Shown here piece by piece: positions 32,289 through 41,726 of a DNA stretch of 64,000 nucleotides. The stretch spans positions 132,018 to 196,017 of the forward strand of contig CALYAX010000001.1 of the NCBI GenBank assembly GCA_944393665.1, read 5' to 3'. The translations under genes and the position numbers were made by a program. The notes beneath the pieces were generated by a model. The model made no database searches. It was not told where the DNA came from and saw nothing but the letters and a program-made list of their open reading frames with translations. Each line of letters opens with the position of its first letter. Position 1 is the stretch's first letter. The stretch is from an uncultured Alphaproteobacteria bacterium (GTDB lineage: Bacteria > Pseudomonadota > Alphaproteobacteria > RF32 > CAG-239).

Positions 32289-32853
32289 GCTGACGGAGAG
32301 CACGGCGTTGTTCGGCCGTCATCACTTTCCAGACAGCGCGGGCATTGTCAGCCGCTTTGGGCACGCCGAGTTTGGCGGCTAACTGGTAGAGTTCATAAGC
32401 ACGAAGAAAATTGGTTTCAATCCCGATGCCGCGGGCATTCATAAAAGCCAGAACCTCGACCGCTTTGGGGTCGTGGGATGTGACGCGGGTATGAATTTCT
32501 TCCAGCACCAGCGGGGTGACCTGATTGAACTGAACGGCTTTCAGCGCGTCGGCCCAACGCTGCTGAGCAGCTTTGACTGCGGCTTCGCGGGCGGCACGGT
32601 CATTGGTCAGGTTAATCGGCGCGGGAGCCGGGGCAGGAACGGCAGTCTGCACTTCCGGCGGAAGTTTTTTCAGAATTTCTTCTTCCATCAAAATATCAGG
32701 CAGAGAGCGGTTTTTGACAAACATCGGCAAATAACCGGAATTGTCGGAGCGGACAATATCGCGGTACATTTCATCAAGACTGGCGGCGCGGGCCGGCCCA
32801 ATACAGGCGCAGAGCAGGCACAGAGTCAAAATTAACCGGTTACAGTTCAACAT
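32278..32853 (-). CDS. Exported Sel1-repeat-like protein, 191 aa
   Basis: N-terminal signal peptide (CNRLILTLCLLCACIGPARA, cleavage near residue 23 at ARA-AS). A variable Pro/Ala-rich linker (70-85) follows, then a C-terminal Sel1-like tetratricopeptide unit (ALAFMNARGIGI-type: AVEVLAFMNARGIGIETNFL, then AYELYQLAAKLGVPKA). Probably periplasmic and protein-binding. No clear partner next to it. Confidence 0.6.
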   Translation of the reverse strand: MLNCNRLILTLCLLCACIGPARAASLDEMYRDIVRSDNSGYLPMFVKNRSLPDILMEEEILKKLPPEVQTAVPAPAPAPINLTNDRAAREAAVKAAQQRWADALKAVQFNQVTPLVLEEIHTRVTSHDPKAVEVLAFMNARGIGIETNFLRAYELYQLAAKLGVPKAADNARAVWKVMTAEQRRALRQLKS

Positions 32854-32954
32854 TTCTCTCTTTAAGGGCGTTTTAATTATTGTAATCTTAGCAGAAAAAC
32901 ACTAGATTGGTCTAGAGGATTTTGGGTTTTATAAACATTATGACGAGGTTAAGC

Positions 32955-33875
32955 ATGAAAAAAATCGCTCATTCGGTTGATGAAATTGTTGGCAAGACTC
33001 CGTTGCTGGAATTGCGGCGGCTGGCAAAAAAATGCGGCGTTAAAGCGACTTTGCTCGGCAAATGCGAAGCCTATAACCCGTTGTTTTCGGTTAAGGACCG
33101 CGTGGCGCAGCGTATGCTGGACGAGGCTGAAAAGAGCGGGCAGCTGACCGATGAAACCATTTTTGTGGAAGCTACCAGCGGCAATACAGGCATAGCTTTG
33201 GCGGCGCTGTGCGCGGCCAGGGGATATAAGCTGGTGATTACCATGCCGGAAAATATGACCAAAGAGCGGATTATGCTGATGCGCCATTTCGGGGCGGAAG
33301 TGATTCTGACCCCGGCGGAAGACGGCATGAAAGGGTCAATCGCCAAGGCTGATCTGCTGGCGGTGAAGAATCCCCATGTGGTGTTGCTGCGGCAGTTTTG
33401 CAATGCTGCAAATCCTGATGCCCACCGTTTTGGGACAGCCATGGAAATTTTGGAGCAGACCGGCGGCGAGGTTGACGTTCTGGTCAGCGCAGTCGGAACT
33501 TCGGGAACTCTGACCGGGGCGGCTTCAACGCTTAGGACTTCCAATCCGGATTTATATGTGGCGGCGGTGGAGCCGAAAAGCAGCGCGGTATTAAACGGCG
33601 GCCAGGCTGGGCCGCATAAAATCCCCGGCATCGGCGCCGGTTTTGTGCCGCCTTTTTATGATGATAACCTTGTGAATGAAGTGATGGATATTACCGATGA
33701 CGAGGCTTTGGAAATGGCGCGGGAGTGCGCGGCGACCGAAGGGCTGCCGATAGGTCTGTCGGCCGGAGCTGCGTTGTGCGCGGCGGTCAAACTTGGCCAG
33801 CGTCCGGAATTTAAGGGCAAAAATATCGTTGTTATTCTGCCTGATGCCATTGAGCGTTATTTATCCATGCTCTAA
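32955..33875 (+). CDS. cysK: Cysteine synthase
   Basis: PLP-dependent O-acetylserine sulfhydrylase, 306 aa. PLP Lys in NPLFSVKDRVA, substrate loop TSGNTGIALA, and PLP-phosphate site SAVGTSGTLTGA. ATG 32955 is chosen because GAGG lies 6 nt upstream and MKKIAHSVDEIVGKTPLLEL is the family start; the ORF extends 33 nt upstream without support. Confidence 0.93.
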   Translation: MKKIAHSVDEIVGKTPLLELRRLAKKCGVKATLLGKCEAYNPLFSVKDRVAQRMLDEAEKSGQLTDETIFVEATSGNTGIALAALCAARGYKLVITMPENMTKERIMLMRHFGAEVILTPAEDGMKGSIAKADLLAVKNPHVVLLRQFCNAANPDAHRFGTAMEILEQTGGEVDVLVSAVGTSGTLTGAASTLRTSNPDLYVAAVEPKSSAVLNGGQAGPHKIPGIGAGFVPPFYDDNLVNEVMDITDDEALEMARECAATEGLPIGLSAGAALCAAVKLGQRPEFKGKNIVVILPDAIERYLSML

Positions 33876-33965
33876 AGGCTAACGGCGCGGTAAAATTTTT
33901 TTTGTGTTGCAAAAAAGTTTGTTTTTGCATAATCTGAGCGAAAATAACTCATAAAGTCATATCTC

Positions 33966-35072
33966 ATGAATCCGAACTCAATTTTAGGCCGCTATCTGAC
34001 CAAACAAATCGTGATAAATTTTTTAACCGTGCTGATGATTATTCTCGGCGTAGTGATGTTGTTTGAGGTGGTGGAGCTGCTGCGCCGGACGTCCGGCCGC
34101 GACGACGCGGGGTTCGGGTTTGTTTTGGAAATGGCGGTGACCAAGCTGCCCAAAACCGTGGAAATGGTATTCCCGTTTGTAATGATGATTGCGGCGATGG
34201 TTACTTTTTGGAAACTGAGCAAAAGCAATGAGTTTGTTATCGTGCGCGCCGCCGGGGTTTCCATTTGGGGATTCCTGTCGCCGGTGCTATTGGCAACATT
34301 TATGATCGGCGTTATCAATATCACCATGGTTAACCCTATTTCGGCCCGGCTGTACGATTTGTATGAAACGCTGGAATACCGTCTTAAAACCCGCAATCCC
34401 AAGGCGGTTTTGTTTTCCGACCAGGGGTTATGGATCCGCGAGGCGATTGACGATAATAATATTATGGTGCTGCAGTCCAAATCGGTGCGGCAGGAAAAAG
34501 AAGATTTGCTGCTGCGGGAAATCAGCATTCTTGAAATGGACAGGCGGTCGCAGCCGGGACGGCGGATTGAAGCCTTTGCAGGGACTCTGGAAGACGGGCA
34601 TTTTGAGCTGAAAGACGTGCGGATTTTTACAGCCGGGCACCCGACGGAAGTTTTAAACAGCATGAATTATAAAACCGGGCTGACGGCGGAACGCATTAAG
34701 GAAAATTTTGTAGCACCGGAATCGATTTCTTTTTGGAATCTGCCCGATACCATCCGCTTTTATGAACTGTCGGGTTTCTCGGCCCAACGCCACCGCCTGC
34801 GCTACCTGTCGCTTCTGGTATCGCCGTTTTTGTTATGCGCGATGGTACTGGTGGCGGCGGTATTTGCCCTGCGTCCCAACAACCGCCGCGGCGGGGTTAT
34901 GTATCTGATTGTCGGCGGCATTTCCACGGGCTTTGTGGTTTATTTCCTGTCGCAGCTGGTCTACGCTTTCGGCATTAACGGCTATATTCCGGCGGCGCTG
35001 GCGGTTTGGACGCCGACTTTAATTGCAGCGTTGATTTCGGTGTCTATCCTTTTGCACCTTGAAGACGGTTAA
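33966..35072 (+). CDS. lptG: LPS export permease LptG/LptF family
   Basis: 368 aa YjgP/YjgQ family inner-membrane protein. Three N-terminal and three C-terminal membrane segments flank a periplasmic beta-jellyroll (about 120-260). Start motif is ILGRYLTKQIVINFL; the C-terminal PNNRRGGVMYLIVGGISTGF is typical of LptG. Transfers lipopolysaccharide with LptBF. The usual lptF partner is not adjacent. Confidence 0.85.
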   Translation: MNPNSILGRYLTKQIVINFLTVLMIILGVVMLFEVVELLRRTSGRDDAGFGFVLEMAVTKLPKTVEMVFPFVMMIAAMVTFWKLSKSNEFVIVRAAGVSIWGFLSPVLLATFMIGVINITMVNPISARLYDLYETLEYRLKTRNPKAVLFSDQGLWIREAIDDNNIMVLQSKSVRQEKEDLLLREISILEMDRRSQPGRRIEAFAGTLEDGHFELKDVRIFTAGHPTEVLNSMNYKTGLTAERIKENFVAPESISFWNLPDTIRFYELSGFSAQRHRLRYLSLLVSPFLLCAMVLVAAVFALRPNNRRGGVMYLIVGGISTGFVVYFLSQLVYAFGINGYIPAALAVWTPTLIAALISVSILLHLEDG

Positions 35073-35176
35073 TGACTGGGCATAGCCGGCATCAGGGGCA
35101 ATTTTTGCATATTCTGATAAAAAAACACTGGATTTTTAATTTTTTTATGCTATATGTGGGCTATATTAAATGAGAG

Positions 35177-35210
35177 TATAATAGGAGTGGGGCAAAAACC
35201 CCGCTTTTTT
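35177..35210 (+). promoter_or_regulatory. TATAAT element and terminator-like hairpin before rimP
   Basis: TATAAT at 35177-35182, then AGTGGGG (35186-35192) with CCCCGCT (35199-35205) and six T residues. It lies 34-58 nt before the rimP ATG. The hairpin may end lptG transcription or act as an attenuator of the rimP-nusA-infB series. Confidence 0.5.
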
Positions 35211-35243
35211 GTTAGTTAAACACTAATTTTGAAGGAAGCGTCA

Positions 35244-35747
35244 ATGTACCATAAACATCCGGTTGAGGATATCGTGGCACCGATTATTGAAAAGCTGGGG
35301 TTTGAGATTGTCCGAATCCAGACAATCGGGAACAAGAATCCGACCCTGCAGATTATGATTGAGCGCCAGGACCGCAAAGATCTGGTAGTCGACGACTGCG
35401 CAACTGTCAGCCGTGCCATTTCTGATATTTTGGACGAGAAAGACCCCATTGAGGGCGAATATTCGCTTGAGGTGAGCTCTCCGGGGCTGGACCGTCCGCT
35501 GACCAAACCGGAGCATTTTGCCCGTTTTGCCGGTTATGAAGCCAAAATCGAAACATCCGAAGAGGTTCAGGGCCGCAAGCGGTTTAAGGGCAAAATTACC
35601 GCCATGGGCGATGACCAGGTGATTGATTTTGAAATGGACGGCGAAACTTATGCCATTCCGTATGATGCTGTCAGCAAAGCCAAACTGATTTTAACCGATG
35701 AACTGCTTGCCGAGTGGGAGCAGGCTCATCCCGATATCGAACTTTAA
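35244..35747 (+). CDS. rimP: Ribosome maturation factor RimP
   Basis: 30S assembly factor, 167 aa. N-terminal IIEKLGFEIVRIQ, the middle SRAISDILDEKDPIEGEYSL and EVSSPGLDRPL are signature blocks. ATG 35244 follows AAGGAAG. First gene of the nusA-infB operon. Confidence 0.94.
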   Translation: MYHKHPVEDIVAPIIEKLGFEIVRIQTIGNKNPTLQIMIERQDRKDLVVDDCATVSRAISDILDEKDPIEGEYSLEVSSPGLDRPLTKPEHFARFAGYEAKIETSEEVQGRKRFKGKITAMGDDQVIDFEMDGETYAIPYDAVSKAKLILTDELLAEWEQAHPDIEL

Positions 35748-35769
35748 TTAACTTAACTTGAGGATTACG

Positions 35770-37293
35770 ATGCAAAATTTTGAAAGTATGCCCAGACCTG
35801 AAATTATCCTGGTAGCCGACACGGTTGCGCGGGAGAAGAATATTGACCGCGACGATGTTTTGGAGGCGATGGAAGTTGCCATTCAGAAGGCGGGCCGTTC
35901 CAAGTACGGTTTTGAGCATGATATCCGCGCGCACATTGACCGCAAAACCGGTGCCATTGCTTTGGCCCGTTACCGCGAAGTGGTTGAAGAGCTGCCCGAA
36001 GAAGCCGAAAACGAGGCCGTGTATATTACCCTGAAAGAGGCTAAGGCTTATGACCCTGATATTAAAGTCGGCGAGTTTATCATTGATCCGCTGCCGCCGA
36101 TTGACTTCGGACGCATTGCCGCCCAGACGGCCAAACAAGTTATTGTCCAGAAAGTCCGTGATGCCGAGCGCAACAAACAGTTTGAAGAATACAAAGAAAA
36201 AATCGGCACGATTGTTAACGGAACCGTTAAGCGGATCGAGTTTGGCAACGTTATTCTGGATATCGGCAAAACCGAGGCCGTGTTGCGCCGCGATGAAATT
36301 ATCCCCCGGGAAAAGTTTAAGAACGGCGACCGCGTCCGCGCTTATGTTCTGGAAGTCCGCCGCGAGACCAAGGGCCCGCAGATTTTCCTGTCACGCACCT
36401 GTCCGGAATTTCTGGCCAAGCTGTTTGCTGCCGAAGTGCCGGAAATTTATGACGGCATTGTTAAAATTGTTGCCGTGGCGCGTGATCCCGGTTCAAAAGC
36501 TAAAATCGCGGTTAAGACCGACGATATGACGGTTGATGCCGTGGGCGCCTGCGTGGGCCTGCGCGGTATCCGTGTTCAGGCTGTGGTTACCGAGCTGCAG
36601 GGCGAAAAAATCGACATCGTTCCCTACTCGGAAGACAAGGCACAGTTTATTGTCAGCGCTTTGTCGCCGTCTGAGGTTACCAAAGTGGTTCTGGACGAGG
36701 AAAACAACCGGATTGAGGTGGTGGTTCCGCAAGAGCAGTTTTCGCTGGCTATCGGCCGCCGCGGCCAGAATGTCAAACTGGCGTCGCAGCTGCTGGGCTG
36801 TGATATTGACGTCCTGACCGAAGAGCAGGAGCAGGAACGCCGCAGCAACGAGAACAAAGTCCGTTCGCAGCGCTTTATGGAAGCTCTGGATGTTGACGAG
36901 ATGATTGCCCACCTGCTGATTGCCGAAGGTTTCTCGACGGTGGACGAAGTGGCTCTGGTTGATTTGAACGAGTTGGCCGAGATTGAGGGCTTTGACGAAG
37001 ATGTTGCCAAAGAGCTGCAGTCCCGCGCCCAGGAATTTGTGGCCAAACGCAACCGCGAATTTGAAGAGAAGAGTAAATCTCTGGGAATTGACGCCAAGCT
37101 GCAGGAAATTGCCGGCCTGGATCAGGATATGCTGCTGGCTCTGGCCGACAAAGGGGTTAAAACACTTGATGACCTGGCCGATCTTGCCACCGACGAGCTG
37201 ATTGAAATGCTGGGCGAAAACACCCTTTCCGTCCAGGAAGCGAATCGGATAATTATGGCGGCGCGCGAGCACTGGTTCACGGAGGAAAAGTAG
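35770..37293 (+). CDS. nusA: Transcription termination/antitermination factor NusA
   Basis: 507 aa. N-terminal RNAP-binding domain (1-125), S1 (about 130-200, GTIVNGTVKRIEFGNVILDI), KH domains (VGLRGIRVQAV, AIGRRGQNVKLASQLL) and C-terminal acidic repeats with HhH-like segments, as in alphaproteobacteria. Start ATG 35770 with TTGAGGA upstream. The stop codon is part of the outer arm of a long hairpin. Confidence 0.96.
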   Translation: MQNFESMPRPEIILVADTVAREKNIDRDDVLEAMEVAIQKAGRSKYGFEHDIRAHIDRKTGAIALARYREVVEELPEEAENEAVYITLKEAKAYDPDIKVGEFIIDPLPPIDFGRIAAQTAKQVIVQKVRDAERNKQFEEYKEKIGTIVNGTVKRIEFGNVILDIGKTEAVLRRDEIIPREKFKNGDRVRAYVLEVRRETKGPQIFLSRTCPEFLAKLFAAEVPEIYDGIVKIVAVARDPGSKAKIAVKTDDMTVDAVGACVGLRGIRVQAVVTELQGEKIDIVPYSEDKAQFIVSALSPSEVTKVVLDEENNRIEVVVPQEQFSLAIGRRGQNVKLASQLLGCDIDVLTEEQEQERRSNENKVRSQRFMEALDVDEMIAHLLIAEGFSTVDEVALVDLNELAEIEGFDEDVAKELQSRAQEFVAKRNREFEEKSKSLGIDAKLQEIAGLDQDMLLALADKGVKTLDDLADLATDELIEMLGENTLSVQEANRIIMAAREHWFTEEK

Positions 37294-37401
37294 TTTTATG
37301 CGGTATCTAGCGGCGCGGTACGGTGCTCGCGTCCTCACGTACTATTATGTACGCTCCGGGTCTGCGCTCCGTGCCTCACCGCTATCTATCCCCCTAAAAC
37401 T
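37292..37401 (+). repeat. Stop-codon-anchored hairpin R1 (after nusA)
   Basis: AGTTTTA, overlapping the nusA stop TAG, pairs with TAAAACT (37395-37401). An imperfect inner stem (AGCGG...CCGCT) leads to the tip CCTCACGTAC-TATTAT-GTACGCTCC. Member of the family also seen after infB, ftsK, rpsO, pnp, rplY, ychF and trmL. Confidence 0.7.
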
Positions 37402-37434
37402 CCTTTTCAAACTGTCCTAAACAGAGTAGAAAAA

Positions 37435-38007
37435 ATGAAGCAAGACGACGTAGAGAGAAAGTGCATTGTGACCGGGCAGGTTCTGCCCAAAGAAAAGCTG
37501 CTGCGGTTTACCGCAACGCCGGAGAAGCTCATTGTGCCCGATTTCAAAAAGAAATTGCCAGGCAAGGGGATTTATGTTACAAACTCTAAAACCGTTTTGC
37601 AGAAAGCGATTGAAAAGAATTTATTTGCCAAGGCAGCCAAGGGCAAAGCCAGGCCGGCCGACGGGCTGGCGGAAATGGTTGAACACCTGCTGACAAAACG
37701 GGCCCTGGATGCGGTGTCATTAGCCCGCAAAGCCGGGGATCTGGTTACCGGAATGGATAAGGTGACCGATGTTTTGAAGCGGGGGCAGGCTGCATTTGTA
37801 TTAGAGGCCAGCGATGCCGGTGACGACGGACATCAGCGGATTGTGCTGGCAGCTCAAGGATTAAAAATCTGGCGGTTATTTACAACTGAGGAGTTAGACA
37901 AGGCATTAAACAAAGTAAATACGGTTCACAGCGCCTTTAAAAGAGGCGAAACGGCACGCATGGTGCAGAACGAGTTTGAAAAATTGGCCGATTTTTTGAA
38001 TTCTTGA
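37435..38007 (+). CDS. YlxR/L7Ae-like RNA-binding protein
   Basis: 190 aa. N-terminal YlxR (DUF448) domain with ERKCIVTGQVLPKEKLLRF and GKGIYV. C-terminal L7Ae-like half from about 80 (RALDAVSLARKAGDLVTGMD). Lies between nusA and infB as usual. Probably binds RNA or the nusA/infB machinery; the precise role is not known for this form. Confidence 0.9.
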   Translation: MKQDDVERKCIVTGQVLPKEKLLRFTATPEKLIVPDFKKKLPGKGIYVTNSKTVLQKAIEKNLFAKAAKGKARPADGLAEMVEHLLTKRALDAVSLARKAGDLVTGMDKVTDVLKRGQAAFVLEASDAGDDGHQRIVLAAQGLKIWRLFTTEELDKALNKVNTVHSAFKRGETARMVQNEFEKLADFLNS

Positions 38008-38039
38008 GCAACAGATGAAAGTATGGAGAAAGTTTTAGT

Positions 38040-40484
38040 ATGACAGAAGATAATGCAAAAAATAAGCTAACATTATCAGGAAAATCGACCCTCACCCTGA
38101 AAGGGCTGGGGGAAGGCGCCCGCACGCATAACCGCGACGGCAAAAAGGTCGTTCAGGTTGAAGTCCGCAAAAAACGGGTTATTAACCCGGCGGCCGTCAA
38201 AACGGAAAAAGTAGAGATTGATGAAGAAACCGCGGCAAAGCTCAAGCTGATTGCCGAGGCAAAAGAGTTTGAAAGCAAACGCAAACAGGAAGAGGAAGAA
38301 AGGGCCCTTTTGCGCCAAAAACAGCGCGAGCAGGAAGAAGCCGAACGCCGCGAGCGCGAAGCCGCCGAGCAGGAACGTGCCAAACAGGCCGTCCAGGAAA
38401 AGGCCAAAGCCCCGGCTCCCGCTCCCGAACCGGAACCTGCCCCGGCCGTCAAACCCAAGGATAAAAAATCCAAAGATTATGACGACGATGAAGAGGATGA
38501 GGATTACGGCAAAGCGAAAAAACCCGCTTCTAAGGAAGATTTGTTTGAACAGGAACGCAAAAAGATTACCAAGCGCAGTTTTGAACCGCAGCGCCGCGGC
38601 GGCAAACTGAACGTTCATGCCATTGGTTCCGGCGACGATGAAGACGATGATTACGGTTTTGGCGGACCGCGCCGCCGGTATAAGAAAAAGCAGCCGAAGC
38701 CGGTTCAGGCTCCGGTGCCGCAGGAAAAGGTGATTAAAGAAGTCATTATTCCCGAAATTATCACGGTTCAGGAGCTGGCAAACCGTATGGCCGAGAAATC
38801 AGCCGAGGTAATTAAAAAGCTGATGGGGCTTGGCGTGATGGCAACCATCAACCAGCCGATTGACGCTGATACCGCGCAGCTGGTTGTAGAAGATTTCGGG
38901 CATAAGTTTAAACGCGTGGCCGAGAGCGATGTTGAACAGGGCCTGGGTCAGGAAGACCGGCCGGAAGACCTGCTGCCTCGTGCGCCGGTGGTAACGGTTA
39001 TGGGTCACGTTGACCACGGCAAGACCTCGCTGCTGGACGCTTTGCGCGAAACCAACGTTGCCGCCAAAGAGGCCGGCGGCATTACCCAGCATATCGGCGC
39101 TTATCAGATTATGGTGCCGACCGGGGACAAGATTACCTTTATTGATACGCCGGGTCACGAGGCGTTTTCAGAAATGCGCGCCCGCGGCGCCAAAGTAACC
39201 GATATCGTGGTTCTGGTGGTGGCTGCCAATGACGGCATTATGCCGCAGACGGTGGAGGCTATCCGCCACGCCCAGGCGGCCGAGGTGCCGATTGTGGTTG
39301 CGATTAATAAAATCGACCTTCCCGGGGCCGACCCGATGAAAGTTAAGACTTCGCTGCTCCAGCACGGGATCGGCGTGGAGGAAATGGGCGGCGAATGTCT
39401 GTGCGCTGAAGTTTCTGCCAAAAAACGCATGAATATTGACAAGCTGGTCGAGGCGATTTTGCTGCAGGCCGAAATGCTGGATTTGAAAGCCAATCCCGAC
39501 CGCAAGGCCGAGGGTGCGGTGATTGAAGCCAAAATGGAAAAAGGCCGCGGCAGCGTTGTGACGGTTCTGGTTCAGAAAGGCACCCTCAAAATCGGCGATA
39601 TTTTCATTGCCGGAAAAGAGTGGGGCCGCGTCCGCGCCATGTTTAACGAACACGGGCAAAAAGTTCAGGAAGCCGGCCCGGCGGCGCCGGTCGAGGTTCT
39701 CGGCCTGCAGGGAACGCCTTCCGCCGGTGATGATTTTGTGGTGGTCGGCGATGAAAATCAGGCTAAGGAAATTACCGGTTACCGAATCCGCAAAGAGCGC
39801 GAGGCCAAGCTGGTGAAATCAGCCAAATCGGCGATGGAACAAATGCTGGATAAAATTAAGTCGGGTGAAATCAAACATCTGCCGATTATTATCAAAGCCG
39901 ACGTTCAGGGATCGATTGAAGCGATTGAGGGAACGATTAACAAGCTCTCCAACGAGGAAGTCAGCGTTCAGGTGCTGCACTCGGCAGTAGGCCCGATTTC
40001 AGAATCCGACATTGCCCTGGCGAAAGCCAGCCATGCGCTGGTTATCGGTTTTAACGTCCGTGCCAATCCGCTGGCCCGCGATATGGCCCGCCGCGACGGT
40101 GTCGAGATTAAATATTACTCGATTATTTATGATGTTCTCGATGACGTCAAGAAAGGCCTGGAGGGCATGCTCTCTCCGGAACTGCGCGAAAAACTGCTTG
40201 GCTATGCCGAAATCCGCGAGGTTTATAATATCACCGGCGTCGGCAAGGTCGGCGGCTGCATGGTGACCGAGGGCATGGTCAAACGCGGCGCCAAAATCCG
40301 CCTGCTGCGTGACAATGTGGTTGTTCATGACGGTTCCATCGGCCAGCTGAAACGTTTCAAAGAAGACGTTAAAGAGGTTAAAGAAGGTTATGAATGCGGT
40401 ATTTCTTTTGAAAACTACAATGACATTCAGAAGGGTGACTTTATAGAATGTTATGAGATTGAAGAAATAGCCGCAAAATTATAA
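38040..40484 (+). CDS. infB: Translation initiation factor IF-2
   Basis: 814 aa GTPase that delivers initiator tRNA. Long charged N-terminal region (about 1-220, Glu/Arg/Lys repeats and an acidic DDDEEDED stretch), IF2_N at about 245, G-domain with [20 protein letters not shown] and NKIDLPG, then domains II-IV. A hairpin repeat overlaps its stop. Confidence 0.97.
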   Translation: MTEDNAKNKLTLSGKSTLTLKGLGEGARTHNRDGKKVVQVEVRKKRVINPAAVKTEKVEIDEETAAKLKLIAEAKEFESKRKQEEEERALLRQKQREQEEAERREREAAEQERAKQAVQEKAKAPAPAPEPEPAPAVKPKDKKSKDYDDDEEDEDYGKAKKPASKEDLFEQERKKITKRSFEPQRRGGKLNVHAIGSGDDEDDDYGFGGPRRRYKKKQPKPVQAPVPQEKVIKEVIIPEIITVQELANRMAEKSAEVIKKLMGLGVMATINQPIDADTAQLVVEDFGHKFKRVAESDVEQGLGQEDRPEDLLPRAPVVTVMGHVDHGKTSLLDALRETNVAAKEAGGITQHIGAYQIMVPTGDKITFIDTPGHEAFSEMRARGAKVTDIVVLVVAANDGIMPQTVEAIRHAQAAEVPIVVAINKIDLPGADPMKVKTSLLQHGIGVEEMGGECLCAEVSAKKRMNIDKLVEAILLQAEMLDLKANPDRKAEGAVIEAKMEKGRGSVVTVLVQKGTLKIGDIFIAGKEWGRVRAMFNEHGQKVQEAGPAAPVEVLGLQGTPSAGDDFVVVGDENQAKEITGYRIRKEREAKLVKSAKSAMEQMLDKIKSGEIKHLPIIIKADVQGSIEAIEGTINKLSNEEVSVQVLHSAVGPISESDIALAKASHALVIGFNVRANPLARDMARRDGVEIKYYSIIYDVLDDVKKGLEGMLSPELREKLLGYAEIREVYNITGVGKVGGCMVTEGMVKRGAKIRLLRDNVVVHDGSIGQLKRFKEDVKEVKEGYECGISFENYNDIQKGDFIECYEIEEIAAKL

Positions 40485-40585
40485 TCCGCAAAAGCCCCTC
40501 CATGCTAGGCCTTTTCTCGCTCGTGTAGCTAGTTGTACACGTTGCTCCAAAATGCCGGCGCAGCGAGGGGCTTTATCGGATTATA
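40480..40585 (+). repeat. Stop-codon-anchored hairpin R2 (after infB)
   Basis: TATAATCCG, containing the infB stop TAA, pairs with CGGATTATA (40577-40585). Next AAGCCCCTC pairs with GAGGGGCTT. The tip is GTGTA...TACAC. Outer arms are perfect. Confidence 0.72.
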
Positions 40586-40659
40586 TATTTGGCGGCTTGT
40601 GTTTTATCTAAATCGTTCTCTGGGTTTTTATTCTGAAAGCTTTGCTTTTTTCATCGTTA

Positions 40660-40746
40660 GGCCGGGGTGACTTCAGCGTATGTTCAGGGACTTTGTTCTA
40701 AAGGCTGAAGGACCATTGCTAACGTTATGGCTATGACACCCCGGCC
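40660..40746 (+). ncRNA. Structured RNA element E (three-way junction)
   Basis: Closing stem GGCCGGGGTG (40660-40669) with CACCCCGGCC (40737-40746), 10 perfect pairs. Hairpin CTTCAGC (40671-40677) with GCTGAAG (40704-40710), with an inner CTTT/AAAG. Hairpin CCAT/ATGG (40713-40716 with 40727-40730). Followed by GCTTTTT, so the stem could itself terminate. Same architecture as elements B, C, D and F. Confidence 0.5.
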
Positions 40747-40930
40747 GCTTTTTACGCTGTGCTTAGGGTCTGACGGAGAGATGAGATGCCTGGACACCTT
40801 GCTGCCGCAAGGTGAGGCATGACATTGAGTGAAACCGGGACAATTCGAGGCATGACATTTAGTGCAACTGTTACCCCTCGCGGTGGGACACCGCGTCAAG
40901 GGGTCTGAATCCCTCTCTTTTTTACATTCA
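40747..40930 (+). other. Non-coding stretch with hairpins and a 22-nt direct repeat
   Basis: No gene is seen. CACCTTGC/GCAAGGTG (40795-40814) and CGCGGTG/CACCGCG (40879-40895, enclosed by CCCCT/AGGGG) are perfect hairpins. A direct repeat starting GAGGCATGACATT occurs at 40814-40835 and 40847-40868 (22 nt, two differences, period 33). A T-run at about 40918 may end a transcript. Confidence 0.45.
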
Positions 40931-40997
40931 AATTTTCAAATAGTGCTTGCAAATCTGCGCAGATTCGGCTAACCTCAAAGCAGCTGCATGCCATGGG

Positions 40998-41245
40998 GCG
41001 TGCGGTTACGGCAGGAAACTGCCGGGGAACTTAGTAGGTTCCTACCGAAAGCGGCGCGCGGATATAGCGTCGACAGATTGTCAGGTTAATATTTCCCTGC
41101 ACAGTCAATATATCCCGGTTGCCATGACCGGGATGATCTTTGTTATGTACAGAAACTTCGGTTTTAAAGGCAGAGATACCATGCTTTCGGATGGTCTACT
41201 ACGTCCCGGTCACTTTATTTATTAAAGTGGCCTTTGGTTTTTTTA
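40998..41245 (+). ncRNA. Structured RNA elements E2 and F with terminator, leader of a lipoprotein gene
   Basis: E2: GCGTGC (40998-41003)/GCGCGC (41054-41059) and GGT/ACC enclose GGCAG-GAAA-CTGCC (41010-41023) and GGAAC/GTTCC (41026-41042), again a three-way junction. F: closing stem GACCGGGATG (41126-41135)/CGTCCCGGTC (41202-41211), hairpin GAAAC-TTCG-GTTTT (41152-41165) and ACCAT/ATGGT (41178-41195). A U-tailed terminator follows, GGTCACTTTA (41208-41217)/TAAAGTGGCC (41223-41232). It shares four bases with the closing stem, as in element B. The lipoprotein gene starts 19 nt after the T-run. Confidence 0.58.
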
Positions 41246-41263
41246 AATAACTGAAGGACTATA

Positions 41264-41641
41264 ATGAAAAACTTTATTTCAACCATCATTTTGCTTTTAA
41301 GCTTATCCGCCTGCACTCATTTGACCGCTTACGAACGCGAATTTTCCCGCCAGCTGGCGGCGAAAGACATTACTGTCGACCGTCCCTGCGGGGTTTGGGA
41401 AGCTCCGGCCAATCCTGCCGCGGCCGGTGCCCTGAACCTTTTGCCGGGTTTTGGAAACTTTTATCTGGCGTCCGGCAACGGCGCCGACAACAGCCAATAT
41501 CTGGTCGGGTTTGCCAATCTGCTGCTGTGGCCGTGGTCAATCTTCTGGGGTGTTCCGGAAGCGGCGATTGACGCCGGTACCCTCAACCAGCGGGAGCTGA
41601 ATTATTTCTGTAAGGACCAGCTCCTCACCGCCGCCAAATAA
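41264..41641 (+). CDS. Small lipoprotein, 125 aa
   Basis: Signal peptide with lipobox (FISTIILLLSLSAC; Cys17 is the expected lipidated residue). The mature part has a conserved-looking DRPCGVWEAPANPAAAGALN, then LLPGFGNFYLASG and a hydrophobic stretch LVGFANLLLWPWSIFWGVPEA that may enter the membrane. GAAGGA lies 7 nt before the ATG. Expressed behind structured RNA element F, from which it is separated by a terminator. Unknown function. Confidence 0.72.
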   Translation: MKNFISTIILLLSLSACTHLTAYEREFSRQLAAKDITVDRPCGVWEAPANPAAAGALNLLPGFGNFYLASGNGADNSQYLVGFANLLLWPWSIFWGVPEAAIDAGTLNQRELNYFCKDQLLTAAK

Positions 41642-41726
41642 AAACTTTTTTAGGTTGAAAACTCTTCATTTCTATGGTACAAAATTTGCAGAAAAAATAT
41701 TATTGTTAAACTAAATAAAATAAATT

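Noticed and set aside
40900..40925. T-arm-like GGGGTCTGAATCCC suggesting a tRNA
   Set aside because: No cloverleaf, anticodon arm or acceptor stem can be drawn around it.
40684..41225. 71- and 92-codon frames in the infB-lipoprotein gap
   Set aside because: They overlap strong hairpins and repeats, lack ribosome sites and look non-coding.
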